Counted from the stretch's first letter, positions 9,119 to 18,270 are shown. The stretch: 64,000 bases of DNA from CAIWHR01 sp963708855 (GCA_963708855.1 CAVPUM010000025.1:1-64000); one strand, 5' to 3'. Numbers and translations are program-made. The notes: generated by a model not told the origin, from the sequence alone.

Positions 9119-9430
9119 CGGCCGCTCCCGTGGACCACGCGCTGCGCTCCGAAAGAGCGAACCGCCGACACGCCGCCCTGCTCCCTTCCTGGCGCCATTG
9201 GTTCGCGAGCTCGCGTCTTGCCGCACATTCTCCGCGCACGACCTCCGCGAATATTGACCGAAATCAATTCCGCCGTCCCGGGACTGAAGATTTGGATACC
9301 GATCGGAGCCTCCTGGCGAGTGCCATGGTTGGCCGAACGAGAAGGCTGTTCGGCCACCTGATTGCGCCGCGGGTGATTCGATTCTCGCCCAGCTGCGACG
9401 ACTCATCTCATTGGTATCACGTTCACGCAC
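9119..9430. other. Intergenic region upstream of mmdA
   Basis: 312 bases between the mmdA start and the garK stop, both leftward. It should hold the mmd operon promoter. It is less GC-rich than its surroundings around 9250-9300, but I see no clear -35/-10 pair, hairpin or known RNA. Open frames through it are low-complexity extensions of mmdA or antisense. Confidence 0.5.
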
Positions 9431-10621
9431 CTAGGGAACTGAGCGGGAATTCTTCCTGCTGGGCGCCAGACTGGTCGCTGCTGCCCACACTTGCGCAATC
9501 TGTGCGGCACGGTCGGCGAGCAGCACGTCGGCATGCGCGATGCAGTCGGCGAGCGTCATCGGCCCGGCGGGCAGCGCGAAGCAACCGTCGAAGACGCGCC
9601 CGAGCTCCGGCAACGCGGCCGAATCGATCGCGCCCGACAGCAGCGTGATCGGCACGCCTGCCGCACGCGCTCGCTCGGCGACGACGAACGGCGCCTTGCG
9701 CAGCAACGTCTGCGCGTCGGTGCGGCCTTCGCCGGTGAACGCCCAATCCGCGCCCGCGAGAGCTGCGTCGAGGCCGATGAGGTCGGCGACCACCTCGGCG
9801 CCGGAGCGGAACGAGCCTCCGACGAGCTGCAGCGCGAAGCCGAGTCCCCCGGCCGCGCCCGCCCCCGGCCGGCCTGCCGCGCTCCTGCCCACGGCGCGCT
9901 CGGCCAGCGCGGCGAATCGCGCGAGGGTTGCATCAATGGCGGCGACCTCGTCGGCGCGAACGCCCTTCTGTGGCCCGAAGATCGCCGTCGCGCCGCGCTC
10001 GCCGCAAAGCGGGTTGTTGACGTCCGACATGATCGTGATCGCACACTCGCCGAGCCTCGGGTCGAGTCGGTCGGCGTCGACCGCGGCGAGTTTCGCCAAT
10101 CCGGCCGGTGTTGGCACGACGGCGTCGCCGTTGCCCGCAGCGAGCCGCAACCCGAGCGCGGCGAGCATGCCCGCGCCCCCATCATTGGTGCTGCTTCCGC
10201 CGAGCCCGATCATGAAGTGCCGCACGCCGGTGTCGAGCAACGCGGTGATGATCTCGCCAACGCCGCCGGTCGAGCGCGCCGTGACCGCGACCGCCATCCC
10301 GTCGGGGTCGGTGATGCCCACGATCTCGGCGGCCTCGATGATCGCGGTGGCGCCTTCGGGCGCGGTGACGATCCCGTACGCGGCGGCACGTAGTCCCCCG
10401 CCGGCGCCGCTGACGCTGCGCACTCGCCGCTCGCCGCCCCGCGACAACACCGCGGCGAGCGTTCCCTCGCCGCCGTCGGCCATCGGGCAGGCGCGAATCT
10501 CGGCGTCGGGCCAGACGCGGCGCAGACCGCGTGCGACGGCCGCGCAGATCGCCGATGCATCGAGCGAGCCCTTGAAGGAATCGGGCGCAACGACGATGAC
10601 GGGAGGACGCGAGGCAGGCAT
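9431..10621 (-). CDS. garK: Glycerate kinase (GarK family)
   Basis: 396 aa, normal length for the GarK/GlxK family, which phosphorylates D-glycerate (usually to 2-phosphoglycerate). Family motifs: APDSFKGSLDA at the N-terminus, PMADGGEGT, GLGGSSTNDGGAGML, and GEGRTDAQTLLRKAP. The ATG at 10621 gives MPASRPPVIVVAPD; an in-frame upstream start would add 12 residues with no family match. It lies 102 bases after tsaC on the same strand. The pathway supplying glycerate is not visible here. Confidence 0.92.
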   Translation of the reverse strand: MPASRPPVIVVAPDSFKGSLDASAICAAVARGLRRVWPDAEIRACPMADGGEGTLAAVLSRGGERRVRSVSGAGGGLRAAAYGIVTAPEGATAIIEAAEIVGITDPDGMAVAVTARSTGGVGEIITALLDTGVRHFMIGLGGSSTNDGGAGMLAALGLRLAAGNGDAVVPTPAGLAKLAAVDADRLDPRLGECAITIMSDVNNPLCGERGATAIFGPQKGVRADEVAAIDATLARFAALAERAVGRSAAGRPGAGAAGGLGFALQLVGGSFRSGAEVVADLIGLDAALAGADWAFTGEGRTDAQTLLRKAPFVVAERARAAGVPITLLSGAIDSAALPELGRVFDGCFALPAGPMTLADCIAHADVLLADRAAQIAQVWAAATSLAPSRKNSRSVP

Positions 10622-10723
10622 GGCGCAGGTCTTTTCGCGGGCACCGCGGCGCGTCATCGCAGCAGCCCGGCAGGCTTGCCGGGCAAACGGGTCGCCTCTC
10701 GCGCCGCCATCGCCGGCGACGGA

Positions 10724-11719
10724 CTAATCACGATCGTCATCCACGCCCCGCGTCGCCCGTTCCAGGCGGTCGCTCACCGCGAGCCAGACATCGTCGTCCG
10801 GCACCCGTTCGATCAGGATGACATCGGCGTTCGCGGCGTCGAGCGTGCGCAGATTCGCGTACATATCGTGCGCAAACGCCGCCGCGTCCGACGGAGCCCG
10901 CAGCCAGACTCCGGCGAAGTCCGCGGGCCGCGCGACCGTGCGCGCGAGCACCGCGACGGATTCGTCGCGTGCGCCGAGCTGGAGAATCTCCGCGCGCAGC
11001 GCGTTGGCGGTAACGAGGTCGGCCGGGGTCCTGGGCGCGTAATGGGAGGCGAGGCTTCCCGATGCGCGCGGGGCGGCGTCTCCCGCCGCGCCCAGTGTCC
11101 GCCCCAGCACGCGGGACAGATCGCGCGCGACGATCCCGCCCGGCCGGAGCAGCACGGGAACGGCGCCCACGAAGGCAACGATCGTGGACTCGATCCCGAC
11201 GGCGCACGCGCCGCCGTCGAGTACCTGCGCCACCGCATCGCCCAGATCGTCGGCCACGTGCAGGGCGGTCGTCGGCGAGATGCGGCCGAAACGATTGGCC
11301 GAAGGCGCGGCGATGCCGCCGCCGAAAGCGCAGAGCAACGCGCGGGCCACCGGATGCGACGGTACGCGCAGGCCGACGCTGTCCTGGCCGCCGGTGACGG
11401 TGTCCGGGACGCCCTGCGCGCGCGGCAGGATCAGCGTCATCGGTCCGGGCCAGAAGGCCGCCGCGAGCTCCCGCGCGCCCTCCGGCAGCTCGCGCGCCCA
11501 GCGCGCGAGCTGTGTTGTGTCGTACAGATGCACGATCACCGGATGGTCGGCGGGACGGCCTTTGGCCGCAAAGATCCTGCGCACCGCGTCCGGATTGCCC
11601 GCGTCGGCGCCGAGGCCGTAAACCGTTTCTGTCGGGAACCCGACAAGCCTGCCGGCGCGCAGGTGGTCGACGGCGCGGGCGATGGTGGCGGATGTCGGCG
11701 CGTCAATGCGGACGGTCAT
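10724..11719 (-). CDS. tsaC: Threonylcarbamoyl-AMP synthase, long (Sua5) form
   Basis: 331 aa. The N-terminal YrdC domain (about 1-200) has the GFPTETVYGLG entry motif and KGRP, SANRFG and STI patterns that bind threonine, ATP and bicarbonate. A C-terminal Sua5 domain (about 240-331) starts after ASGSLASHYAPRTP. The product is the first intermediate of the t6A37 tRNA modification. The ATG at 11719 starts the fold properly; an upstream frame extension overlaps the metK promoter. Divergent from metK, start codons 143 bases apart. Confidence 0.92.
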   Translation of the reverse strand: MTVRIDAPTSATIARAVDHLRAGRLVGFPTETVYGLGADAGNPDAVRRIFAAKGRPADHPVIVHLYDTTQLARWARELPEGARELAAAFWPGPMTLILPRAQGVPDTVTGGQDSVGLRVPSHPVARALLCAFGGGIAAPSANRFGRISPTTALHVADDLGDAVAQVLDGGACAVGIESTIVAFVGAVPVLLRPGGIVARDLSRVLGRTLGAAGDAAPRASGSLASHYAPRTPADLVTANALRAEILQLGARDESVAVLARTVARPADFAGVWLRAPSDAAAFAHDMYANLRTLDAANADVILIERVPDDDVWLAVSDRLERATRGVDDDRD

Positions 11720-11800
11720 CGGTTTCTCGGTGTGCGCCGCTGCGCGCAGCGCCTGGGGCGCAACGGTCGTCGCGGCAGCGGAGCAGGCAACGGACTCTGC

Positions 11801-11806
11801 TAGAAT
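11801..11806 (+). promoter_or_regulatory. Putative -10 element upstream of metK
   Basis: TAGAAT in CTGCTAGAATCC, 57 bases before the metK ATG. No good -35 at the right distance, so it is only a -10 call. I found no SAM- or SAH-binding RNA in this leader. Confidence 0.4.
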
Positions 11807-11862
11807 CCAAGCTTTTGTGCGCAGCGCGTCTTCGCGCGCGTTGACGATGGCAAGGAGCGGCA

Positions 11863-13029
11863 ATGAGCGATTTTCTGTTCACGTCGGAATCGGTGTCGGA
11901 GGGTCATCCGGACAAGGTCGCCGACCAGATTTCCGATGCGGTGCTGGATGCGATTCTAGAGCAAGATCCGACCGCGCGCGTGGCCGCGGAAACGCTGGTG
12001 TCGACCGGCCTTGTCGTCCTTACCGGTGAAATCACCACGGCCGTCAAGCACGACTATGCGCAAATCGCGCGCGCCATGGTCCGGCGGATCGGCTACAACG
12101 ACCCGGAACTGCGCTTCGATGCCGACGGCTGCGCGGTGATGGTGTGCTACGGACGGCAGTCTCCCGACATCGCGCGCGGCGTCGACCATGCTTCCGACGA
12201 GTACATGAACCAGGGCGCCGGCGACCAGGGCATGATGTTCGGCTACGCCTGCGACGAGACGCCCTCGCTGATGCCGTTTCCGATCTATTACGCGCATCGG
12301 CTCGTGCAGCGGCAGAGCGAGGTCCGGAAGGACGGCCGGCTGCCATGGCTGCGCCCGGACGCCAAATCCCAGGTGACGGTGCGCTATGTCGACGGCAAGC
12401 CGGTCGCGATCGACACGGTCGTGCTCTCGACGCAACACCATCCGAGCATGAATGAAAGGCAGGCGGCGCTGGCGGAGGCCGTGATCGACGAGATCATCAA
12501 ACCGGCGCTGCCGGCGGACATGATCAAAGGCACCAAGTATCTCGTGAATCCCACGGGCCGGTTCGAAATCGGCGGCCCGCACGGCGACGCGGGCCTGACC
12601 GGAAGGAAGATCATCGTCGACACCTACGGCGGCGCGGCCCCGCACGGCGGCGGCGCGTTCTCGGGCAAGGATCCGTCGAAGGTGGACCGCTCGGCGGCAT
12701 ACGCCGCGCGCTATGTCGCGAAGAACATCGTCGCGGCCGGCATCGCGACGCAGTGCCAGGTTCAGCTGTCTTATGCGATCGGAGTCGCGCATCCGATCAA
12801 CGTCACCGTCTACACCGAGGGCACCGGCCGGATTTCCGACGAAAAGATCGCCGGCCTCGTCAATGCCCACTTCGACCTGCGGCCGAAGGGCATCATCCGG
12901 ATGCTCGACCTCCTGCGTCCGATCTATTCGAAGACCGCGGCGTACGGTCATTTCGGCCGCGACGAGCCCGAGTTCACCTGGGAATCGACCGACAGGGTCG
13001 AAGCGTTGAAGGCGGCCGCCGGAATCTGA
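11863..13029 (+). CDS. metK: S-adenosylmethionine synthetase
   Basis: 388 aa. Family signatures: FTSESVSEGHPDKVADQISD (methionine/ATP site), GAGDQGMMFGYA, and GGGAFSGKDPSKVDRSAAYA (P-loop-like metal/phosphate region). Makes SAM from methionine and ATP in the cytoplasm as a tetramer. AAGGAG lies 5 bases before the ATG. ahcY and metF, the other enzymes of the methyl cycle, are 5-10 kb downstream, separated by unrelated genes. Confidence 0.97.
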   Translation: MSDFLFTSESVSEGHPDKVADQISDAVLDAILEQDPTARVAAETLVSTGLVVLTGEITTAVKHDYAQIARAMVRRIGYNDPELRFDADGCAVMVCYGRQSPDIARGVDHASDEYMNQGAGDQGMMFGYACDETPSLMPFPIYYAHRLVQRQSEVRKDGRLPWLRPDAKSQVTVRYVDGKPVAIDTVVLSTQHHPSMNERQAALAEAVIDEIIKPALPADMIKGTKYLVNPTGRFEIGGPHGDAGLTGRKIIVDTYGGAAPHGGGAFSGKDPSKVDRSAAYAARYVAKNIVAAGIATQCQVQLSYAIGVAHPINVTVYTEGTGRISDEKIAGLVNAHFDLRPKGIIRMLDLLRPIYSKTAAYGHFGRDEPEFTWESTDRVEALKAAAGI

Positions 13030-13087
13030 TCGGCCCTGTCGCCGGGGGCACGCGCTGCCCGATCCGCCCGCCGCCGGGAGAACGTCC

Positions 13088-14203
13088 GTGCATCTGTTCG
13101 ATCCCATAGCGCTGCGCGGCGTCGCGCTGCCCAATCGCATCGTCGTTTCGCCGATGTGCCAGTACTCGGCCGAGAGGGGCCGCGCAACCGACTGGCACCT
13201 GATCCACTGGGGGCAGATGCTCCTGTCCGGCGCGGGCATGTTCACGATCGAAGCGACCGCGGTGAGCGCCGAAGGGCGGATCACGCCGGGCTGCCTCGGG
13301 CTCTACGACGACGCGACCGAAAGCGCGCTCGCCGCGACGCTCGCCCGCGCGCGCCGGCAGGCGCCGCCGATGCCGGTCGCGATCCAGCTCGCGCACGCCG
13401 GCCGCAAGGGCTCGTCGGCGCGACCGTGGGAGGGCGGCATGCTGGTTCCTCCGGCGGAGGGTGGCTGGACTCCGGTGGCGCCTTCGGCCGTGCCGCACGC
13501 GGAAGGCGAGAGCGCCCCTTCCGCGCTCGACGCCGCAGGACTCGCCGCGGTCCGCGCAGCCTTCGTGGCGTCGGCTAGGCGCGCCGAGCGTTGCGGGATC
13601 GACGCCATCGAGCTGCACATGGCGCACGGCTATCTGCTGCACCAGTTCCTGTCGCCGCTCGCGAACCGCCGCGACGATGCCTACGGCGGCGGATTCGACA
13701 ATCGCGTCCGCTTTCCACTGGAAGTGTTCGACGCGGTGCGCGCTGCCTGGCCGGCCGCTCGGCCGCTGGGCGTGCGCGTGTCGGCGACCGATTGGGTCGA
13801 AGCGGGCTGGGCTCCGGACGATGCCGTCGAACTTGCGCGACGGCTCAAGGCGCGCGGCTGCGACTGGCTGGACGTGTCGAGCGGCGGTGTCTCGCCGGCA
13901 CAACGAATACCAGCCCCTGCTCCTGGCATCCACGTGCCTTTTGCGCGGGAGATCCGGCGCGCGACCGGAATCGTGACCATGGCCGTGGGTCTCATCACCG
14001 AGCCGGAGCACGCCGATGCGATCATCGCGGCGGGCGACGCGGACATGGTCGCGCTCGCCCGCGCCTTTCTGCGCGACCCGCGCTGGCCGTGGCGGGCGGC
14101 GGCGGCCCTGGGCGGGAAGGTCGCGGGCGCGCCACCGTACTGGCGCGCGCTGACGAAGGAAACCGCGGGCATCTTCGGCGAGCTGCGCGCCGGGCAGCGC
14201 TGA
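13088..14203 (+). CDS. NADH:flavin oxidoreductase, old yellow enzyme family (YqjM/NamA-like)
   Basis: 371-aa TIM-barrel FMN enzyme. VVSPMCQYSA near residue 20 carries the Cys and Tyr typical of the YqjM-like class; HAGRKGS binds flavin; AIELHMAHGYLLHQFLSP holds the substrate His pair; GIVTMAVGLI and ADMVALARAFLRDP bind phosphate. These enzymes reduce activated C=C bonds with NAD(P)H; the natural substrate is not predictable. GTG start at 13088 after GGGAG. Probably read through from metK (58-base gap). Confidence 0.9.
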   Translation: MHLFDPIALRGVALPNRIVVSPMCQYSAERGRATDWHLIHWGQMLLSGAGMFTIEATAVSAEGRITPGCLGLYDDATESALAATLARARRQAPPMPVAIQLAHAGRKGSSARPWEGGMLVPPAEGGWTPVAPSAVPHAEGESAPSALDAAGLAAVRAAFVASARRAERCGIDAIELHMAHGYLLHQFLSPLANRRDDAYGGGFDNRVRFPLEVFDAVRAAWPAARPLGVRVSATDWVEAGWAPDDAVELARRLKARGCDWLDVSSGGVSPAQRIPAPAPGIHVPFAREIRRATGIVTMAVGLITEPEHADAIIAAGDADMVALARAFLRDPRWPWRAAAALGGKVAGAPPYWRALTKETAGIFGELRAGQR

Positions 14204-14347
14204 AGCCTCCGACCATGCCCCGAGTCCCGCGGGGCCCGCGGGCGCGGAGAAATTCACGCCGAGGCGAACGATGCCCGGGACGCTCATCCAGATCGGGCGG
14301 CGGCGGTCGCGGCATCGGATCTTCCTCCGAACGTTGCGGAAGCAGGG

Positions 14348-14353
14348 TAGAAT
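14348..14353 (+). promoter_or_regulatory. Putative -10 element for the 42-aa gene
   Basis: TAGAAT 74 bases before the ATG at 14427. No convincing -35. It suggests the small gene has its own transcript. Confidence 0.35.
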
Positions 14354-14426
14354 ACGAGACATTCCTCCGTGGGCCGGGAGACCGACGCACGGGCGCGCGA
14401 ATTCACATTGGCATAAGGAGATTCCC

Positions 14427-14555
14427 ATGGCCGAACGAACCCGAACCCGCCGCAATACCCTCGAGCGTCGCTGCCTCGGCAAGGCCTACAAGCGACTTTT
14501 CGTCGGATCGACGAAGGGCGTTTTCAAGATGCTCGAGAAAATCAAGAAGGCCTGA
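14427..14555 (+). CDS. Small basic protein, 42 aa, function unknown
   Basis: A real small gene by its signals: ATG 7 bases after AAGGAG, a putative -10 upstream and a strong hairpin 37 bases after the stop. The product is very basic (starts MAERTRTRRNTLERR) and has the core LGKAYKRLFVGSTKGVFK with a lysine-rich end. It looks like a nucleic-acid-binding or membrane-surface peptide but matches nothing I can name. It stands alone between the OYE gene and a convergent acyltransferase. Confidence 0.7.
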   Translation: MAERTRTRRNTLERRCLGKAYKRLFVGSTKGVFKMLEKIKKA

Positions 14556-14591
14556 GATCCTTCTTCACGGCGCCAGGCGCGCCGCATACCA

Positions 14592-14616
14592 CGAAGGGCC
14601 GCGATGCGGCCCTTCG
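14592..14616 (+). terminator. Hairpin after the 42-aa gene
   Basis: An 11-bp perfect stem (CGAAGGGCCGC with GCGGCCCTTCG) around a GAT loop. It lacks a T run on either side, so it is either an inefficient intrinsic terminator or an RNA-end stabiliser. It lies between convergent genes. Confidence 0.6.
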
Positions 14617-14672
14617 CATTGGGCCGGGGTGTCGCGGCACGCTCGCCCCGCCGCCGGGCGGTTGCGAACCTC

Positions 14673-15809
14673 CTATTCCGCTGCGGCCGCCGGAGCCGGG
14701 CGCCTCAGTCGAAAATAGGGCGCCTCCACGAGGCGGTACAACGCGCAGGCCGCGAGATACGACACGAAGAAGGCCAGCGCGCCGTACAGCAGCGCGTCAC
14801 CGATCGAACCGTCGAGCCTGCCCTTCGCCGTCGAGAGCAACGCGATGATCACGAGGAGATGCAGGAGAAAGAACGAGAACGACACCTTGCCCAAGGCCTG
14901 CATCGGCCGGGCCATGCAGAACTTCCTCAGAAAGCCATTTCCGTAACCGGCCCGCACCAGGATCATCGTCGCGACGACACTGAAGCAAAGGACGAACAGC
15001 CAATTCTGGTAGGTCCACAGGAATCCGGTTGCCGTCCATCGCGGAAGCGGCACGAGGGCCGTCCCCACTGTCGTCGTCACGACGTACGCCGCCACGAGGA
15101 TTCCGTCCGGCAGGCGCGAGGCGGCCCGACCAAGCTCGTCCGCCCGCAGCAAGCCGACCGCGGACCCGAACATGAACGGAAGCAGGAGAAACCACTCGGG
15201 GTAGCCGGCGCCGGCAAGACCGGCGAGCGCCAGAAGAAACAAGGCCATTGCCCACAGTCGCCGTTCGCCCAGCCAGACGCCGGCAACGATGAACATCGGC
15301 ACGAAGATATAGAAGACGAACTCGAAGAACAGCGACCAGGTGACCCCGTTGTACGCGGCGACGCCCAGCGAAAACACCCCGTTCAGGAACAGCAGATTGG
15401 CCGCGAACGTCCGCGCGTCGACCTGCAGCGCGCCCGAGAGCCAGGCTCCGAGCAGTATCGCGAGCACCAGCGAGACCACAACGCCCGGATAGATTCTGGC
15501 GACTCGCCGCAGCAGGAATCCCGGATAGCCGGCGAGGCTCGACGCATCGGCCCACGACCGGCTGATGACGAACCCGCTGACCACGAAAAACAGCTGCACG
15601 CCATAGTGCGAATAGAACGCCCAGTAGAACAGCAGGTCGCCCCATCCGAGCCGACGCGCATCGGCAACGAGATCGAAGTTGATCCCGCGGAACATGCCGG
15701 CGTATGCGCCGGCGAAATGGACCAGGAAGACCAGGATGATCGCCGCGCCGCGCAGGCCGTCGACCGCCCTGACCCGAGATCCGGCCGGGGAATCGGATGC
15801 GGTCACCAC
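14673..15809 (-). CDS. Membrane acyltransferase, OafA/YrhL (acyltransferase-3) family
   Basis: 378 aa with about ten membrane helices. The family signature is present: RAVDGLRGAAIILVFLVHF (Arg and the key His), then YGVQLFFVVSGFVISRSW and the basic RRVARIYPG loop. Such proteins move acyl (often acetyl) groups to sugars of surface polysaccharides. GTG start, either 15809 or 15806. No polysaccharide genes are adjacent, so the target is unknown. Confidence 0.88.
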   Translation of the reverse strand: MVTASDSPAGSRVRAVDGLRGAAIILVFLVHFAGAYAGMFRGINFDLVADARRLGWGDLLFYWAFYSHYGVQLFFVVSGFVISRSWADASSLAGYPGFLLRRVARIYPGVVVSLVLAILLGAWLSGALQVDARTFAANLLFLNGVFSLGVAAYNGVTWSLFFEFVFYIFVPMFIVAGVWLGERRLWAMALFLLALAGLAGAGYPEWFLLLPFMFGSAVGLLRADELGRAASRLPDGILVAAYVVTTTVGTALVPLPRWTATGFLWTYQNWLFVLCFSVVATMILVRAGYGNGFLRKFCMARPMQALGKVSFSFFLLHLLVIIALLSTAKGRLDGSIGDALLYGALAFFVSYLAACALYRLVEAPYFRLRRPAPAAAAE

Positions 15810-15977
15810 GCCGCGTGCGGACGCCGCGCGCCGTCATCGAGTTGCGCCAAAGCGAGCTGCAGCGCCGCCGCAACGCGCGCGTGGGTCTTGCCGTTTCGCG
15901 CGACCTGCGCGAAGGGCCTGTCGATGGGAAACGGAATCCGACCCCGCGAAGAATGCACCGCGCGAGCCTAGCACGGG

Positions 15978-16005
15978 TTGACGCGGCTCGGCCAACGGCG
16001 AGAAT
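15978..16005 (+). promoter_or_regulatory. Putative sigma-70 promoter for the histidine phosphatase gene
   Basis: TTGACG at 15978-15983 and GAGAAT at 16000-16005 with a 16-base spacer, 40 bases before the ATG at 16046. Confidence 0.45.
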
Positions 16006-16045
16006 GGAGCTTCGTCCCGACCGAGTTGGCCCGGAGAAAGTGCGC

Positions 16046-16648
16046 ATGAGCGGTCCGACCCTGATTTGCGTCGTTCGGCACGGCGAGACCGATTGGAACA
16101 CCACGGGCGTTCTGCAGGGCTGGCTCGATGTGCCGATCAACGAACGCGGGCGTATGCAGGCGCGCGAGCTGGCGCGGACGTTCGCGGATTCAGGTTTCGC
16201 CTGCGTCTACACGAGCCCGTTGAACAGGGCCCGCGAAACCGCGGAAATCATCGCCGTGCTGCTGCAACTGCCGCCGCCGGTGTGCCATGACGGCCTCAAG
16301 GAGCGGAATTTCGGCGCCATCCAGGGCATCCCCAAAGCCGAGCTGGCGGAGCTCAATCCGTCGCTGCTGGAGCACATCGTCAAGCGAAATCCCGACACCC
16401 GGTTCGAGCAGGGCGAGTCGATGGACGAGTGCGCGACCCGCGTGCTCGACGGCGTGCGGGACATCGCGCGGCAGAGACCCGGCGAGCGCGTCCTCGCGGT
16501 CACCCATGGCTGGGCCATGGACGTGCTGACCCGCGCGGTCATGGGCCTGCCACCGAGCGCGATGCTGCACCACAAGCCGAAGAACGGGGAAAGCCTTTGG
16601 CTGGAGGCGACCCCGCTGACGATTCGGACGCCGCCGACGGAAACCTAG
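16046..16648 (+). CDS. Histidine phosphatase family protein (phosphoglycerate-mutase-like)
   Basis: 200 aa. The phosphohistidine motif VRHGETDWN is at residues about 10-18, the second catalytic region is TSPLNRARETAEII, acid residue in LKERNFG, and the second His in AVTHGWAMDVL. The family includes cofactor-dependent mutases (GpmB) and many small-molecule phosphatases. The short insert and lack of mutase-specific loops favour a phosphatase; substrate unknown. Its end overlaps the convergent TerB-like gene by 4 bases. Confidence 0.88.
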   Translation: MSGPTLICVVRHGETDWNTTGVLQGWLDVPINERGRMQARELARTFADSGFACVYTSPLNRARETAEIIAVLLQLPPPVCHDGLKERNFGAIQGIPKAELAELNPSLLEHIVKRNPDTRFEQGESMDECATRVLDGVRDIARQRPGERVLAVTHGWAMDVLTRAVMGLPPSAMLHHKPKNGESLWLEATPLTIRTPPTET

Positions 16649-17586
16649 GGCGCGCGCACCGCCGACAGCAGCTTGTTCACGTCCAGCGTGCGCGCCTGCT
16701 CGGCGATCTGGCTCGTGTACTTGCCCTGCAATTGCTTCGCCTCGCCCAGCATCGACGTGAATGCCTGTTGCAGGCCCGCGGCGTCGATCGTCCGGCCACC
16801 GGCGTAGTAACGTTTCGCGACATGGCCCAGCGCGTAGGTGGACGCAAAGGAGAAGGCGGCGCCGGTCGTCGCGCTGCCCATGCCGCCCAGAAGCCCGCCA
16901 CCGATCTTTCCGAGGAGGCCGCCCAGCAGACGGCGGCCGATCTGCTCGACGTACTGCGACGTGAGCCCGACTCCCATCGTCGCGAGCAGGTCCTTGACGT
17001 GCCCGCGGTCGAGCTCGAAGCCATGCGCCTTGCCGACCCGGTACACCATCTTCATCTGCAGCGGGATGATGGCCATCGATGCCAGCGACTGCGGCAGGAG
17101 TTCCAGCGCCCCGTTGAGGATCGCGTAATTGAGGATCATCTTGTCGAGCTCGGCCGCGTTGGCCGGCAAGGCCGCCACGATGGCACCGTCGAGCGCCGAG
17201 CCTTCGAGCGGCGCGCTGGTCAGGGCGTCGGCCCGTTCCGTGAATGCCTGCGCCGCGCCCGCGTCGAGACCGAGCGCCTTGGCGAGCCGCCCCAGGAACT
17301 CGCGCTCGGCGGGCGACGTGGCGCCGTCGGCGTCGCAGACGCACACGGCCATTTCGTACGCAAGTTGCCGCTGGTCCGACTGCGTGATTGTCGCGGCGAC
17401 CGTCGCCAGGTCCGGTTTGCGCAGGAGCACTTCCTGGTAGATCGAGGATGCGTCAAGCCCGATGTCCGCGCCCAGCGTTTGGGCGATCCGCCTGATCTCC
17501 GTGCGCTCGCGCTCGGAATTGCCGCCGTCGGCGAAAGCCGCCATCAGGCAGAGGGTGAGGATGGCGCGTTGCTCGACCACGTTCAT
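16645..17586 (-). CDS. TerB-like protein with glycine-rich hydrophobic C-terminal domain
   Basis: 313 aa. The N-terminal 120 residues look like an all-helical TerB/DjlA-type domain (CLMAAFADGGNSERERTEI, then AYEMAVCVCDADGATSPAEREFL; paired acidic metal-type sites). The rest resembles DUF697/YcjF-like membrane-associated domains, with GGLLGKIGGGLLGGM able to insert in a membrane. Start ATG 17586 after GGAGG. Possibly a stress or envelope protein; no neighbour helps. Function is not assigned. Confidence 0.7.
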   Translation of the reverse strand: MNVVEQRAILTLCLMAAFADGGNSERERTEIRRIAQTLGADIGLDASSIYQEVLLRKPDLATVAATITQSDQRQLAYEMAVCVCDADGATSPAEREFLGRLAKALGLDAGAAQAFTERADALTSAPLEGSALDGAIVAALPANAAELDKMILNYAILNGALELLPQSLASMAIIPLQMKMVYRVGKAHGFELDRGHVKDLLATMGVGLTSQYVEQIGRRLLGGLLGKIGGGLLGGMGSATTGAAFSFASTYALGHVAKRYYAGGRTIDAAGLQQAFTSMLGEAKQLQGKYTSQIAEQARTLDVNKLLSAVRAP

Positions 17587-17735
17587 GGCAGTCCTCCGCA
17601 GATCGACGGTTCGAACCATAATATGGGGTAGCGCACCACGTATTTCCAGCCCGTCGTGACGCGGACCGCCGGCGCCCTTGCGCATGACGCGGTTCCGGCA
17701 GTGACCGAATCAGGCCCCTTCGACACGGACCGGCC

Positions 17736-18257
17736 ATGCCCTTCGCCTACTACGCCAGGCTTTCCGCCGAGCGCCAGCGGATCTATCGGCAAAGCGACGC
17801 TATCGGAACCCTCGATCTGCCGCCGGCAGTGGCCGCCGGGATGCGGGTCGCGCGGATTCGCGCCAGTCTGTCCCGGGAGGATCGTGCCAGCGTGCAGGCA
17901 GCATGCCAGGATCTTCTCGATGCGTTGGCGGGGGGGTTCCGCGTTCCCCCGATTCGGGCCCGGGTCCTCGCGCGGCGCCCGGCTGACGACGGCGGCGAAC
18001 TGCATGGCCTCTACGAGCCCGACGACGCCGGGAAGCCGGCGCGCATCACGGTCTGGATGCGCACCGCGGCGCGCAAGGACGTTGTGGCGTTCAAGACCTT
18101 CCTGCGCACACTGATCCACGAACTGTGCCATCACCTCGACTATGAACTCTACAAAATGCCGGAGACTTTCCATACCGAGGGCTTCTACAAGCGCGAATCC
18201 GCCCTCGTCAACGCCCTGTTGCGCGAGGAGTCGACGGCCGGCGACCTCCCGGGTTAG
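17736..18257 (+). CDS. Putative zinc metallopeptidase-like protein
   Basis: 173 aa, cytosolic by composition (no signal peptide). The C-terminal third holds LIHELCHHLDYE near residue 130, an HExxH metal site followed by His/Asp/Glu that could supply the third ligand. The N-terminal half has no motif I recognise. The size and HExxH near the C-terminus recall SprT-like or minimal gluzincin folds, but no family is certain. The ahcY promoter overlaps its last codons. Confidence 0.65.
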   Translation: MPFAYYARLSAERQRIYRQSDAIGTLDLPPAVAAGMRVARIRASLSREDRASVQAACQDLLDALAGGFRVPPIRARVLARRPADDGGELHGLYEPDDAGKPARITVWMRTAARKDVVAFKTFLRTLIHELCHHLDYELYKMPETFHTEGFYKRESALVNALLREESTAGDLPG

Positions 18258-18260
18258 AAT
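18231..18260 (+). promoter_or_regulatory. Putative sigma-70 promoter of the SAH-riboswitch/ahcY transcript
   Basis: TCGACG at 18231-18236, 18-base spacer, TAGAAT at 18255-18260. Transcription would start near 18267, just before the first stem of the riboswitch, which supports the call. It overlaps the 3' end of the preceding gene. Confidence 0.55.
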
Positions 18261-18270
18261 TCAGCCCTCT

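Noticed and set aside
11720..11862. SAM-responsive riboswitch before metK
   Set aside because: The 143-base leader shows no stem pattern of the SAM-I, SAM-II or SAM/SAH families that I could pair by eye.
14592..14616. A full intrinsic terminator
   Set aside because: The stem is strong, but no T run follows on either strand, so it is listed only as a terminator-like hairpin.
14604..15971. A 455-codon plus-strand frame opposite the acyltransferase gene
   Set aside because: Charged Gln/Arg/Glu/Pro repeats typical of antisense to a hydrophobic membrane protein gene.
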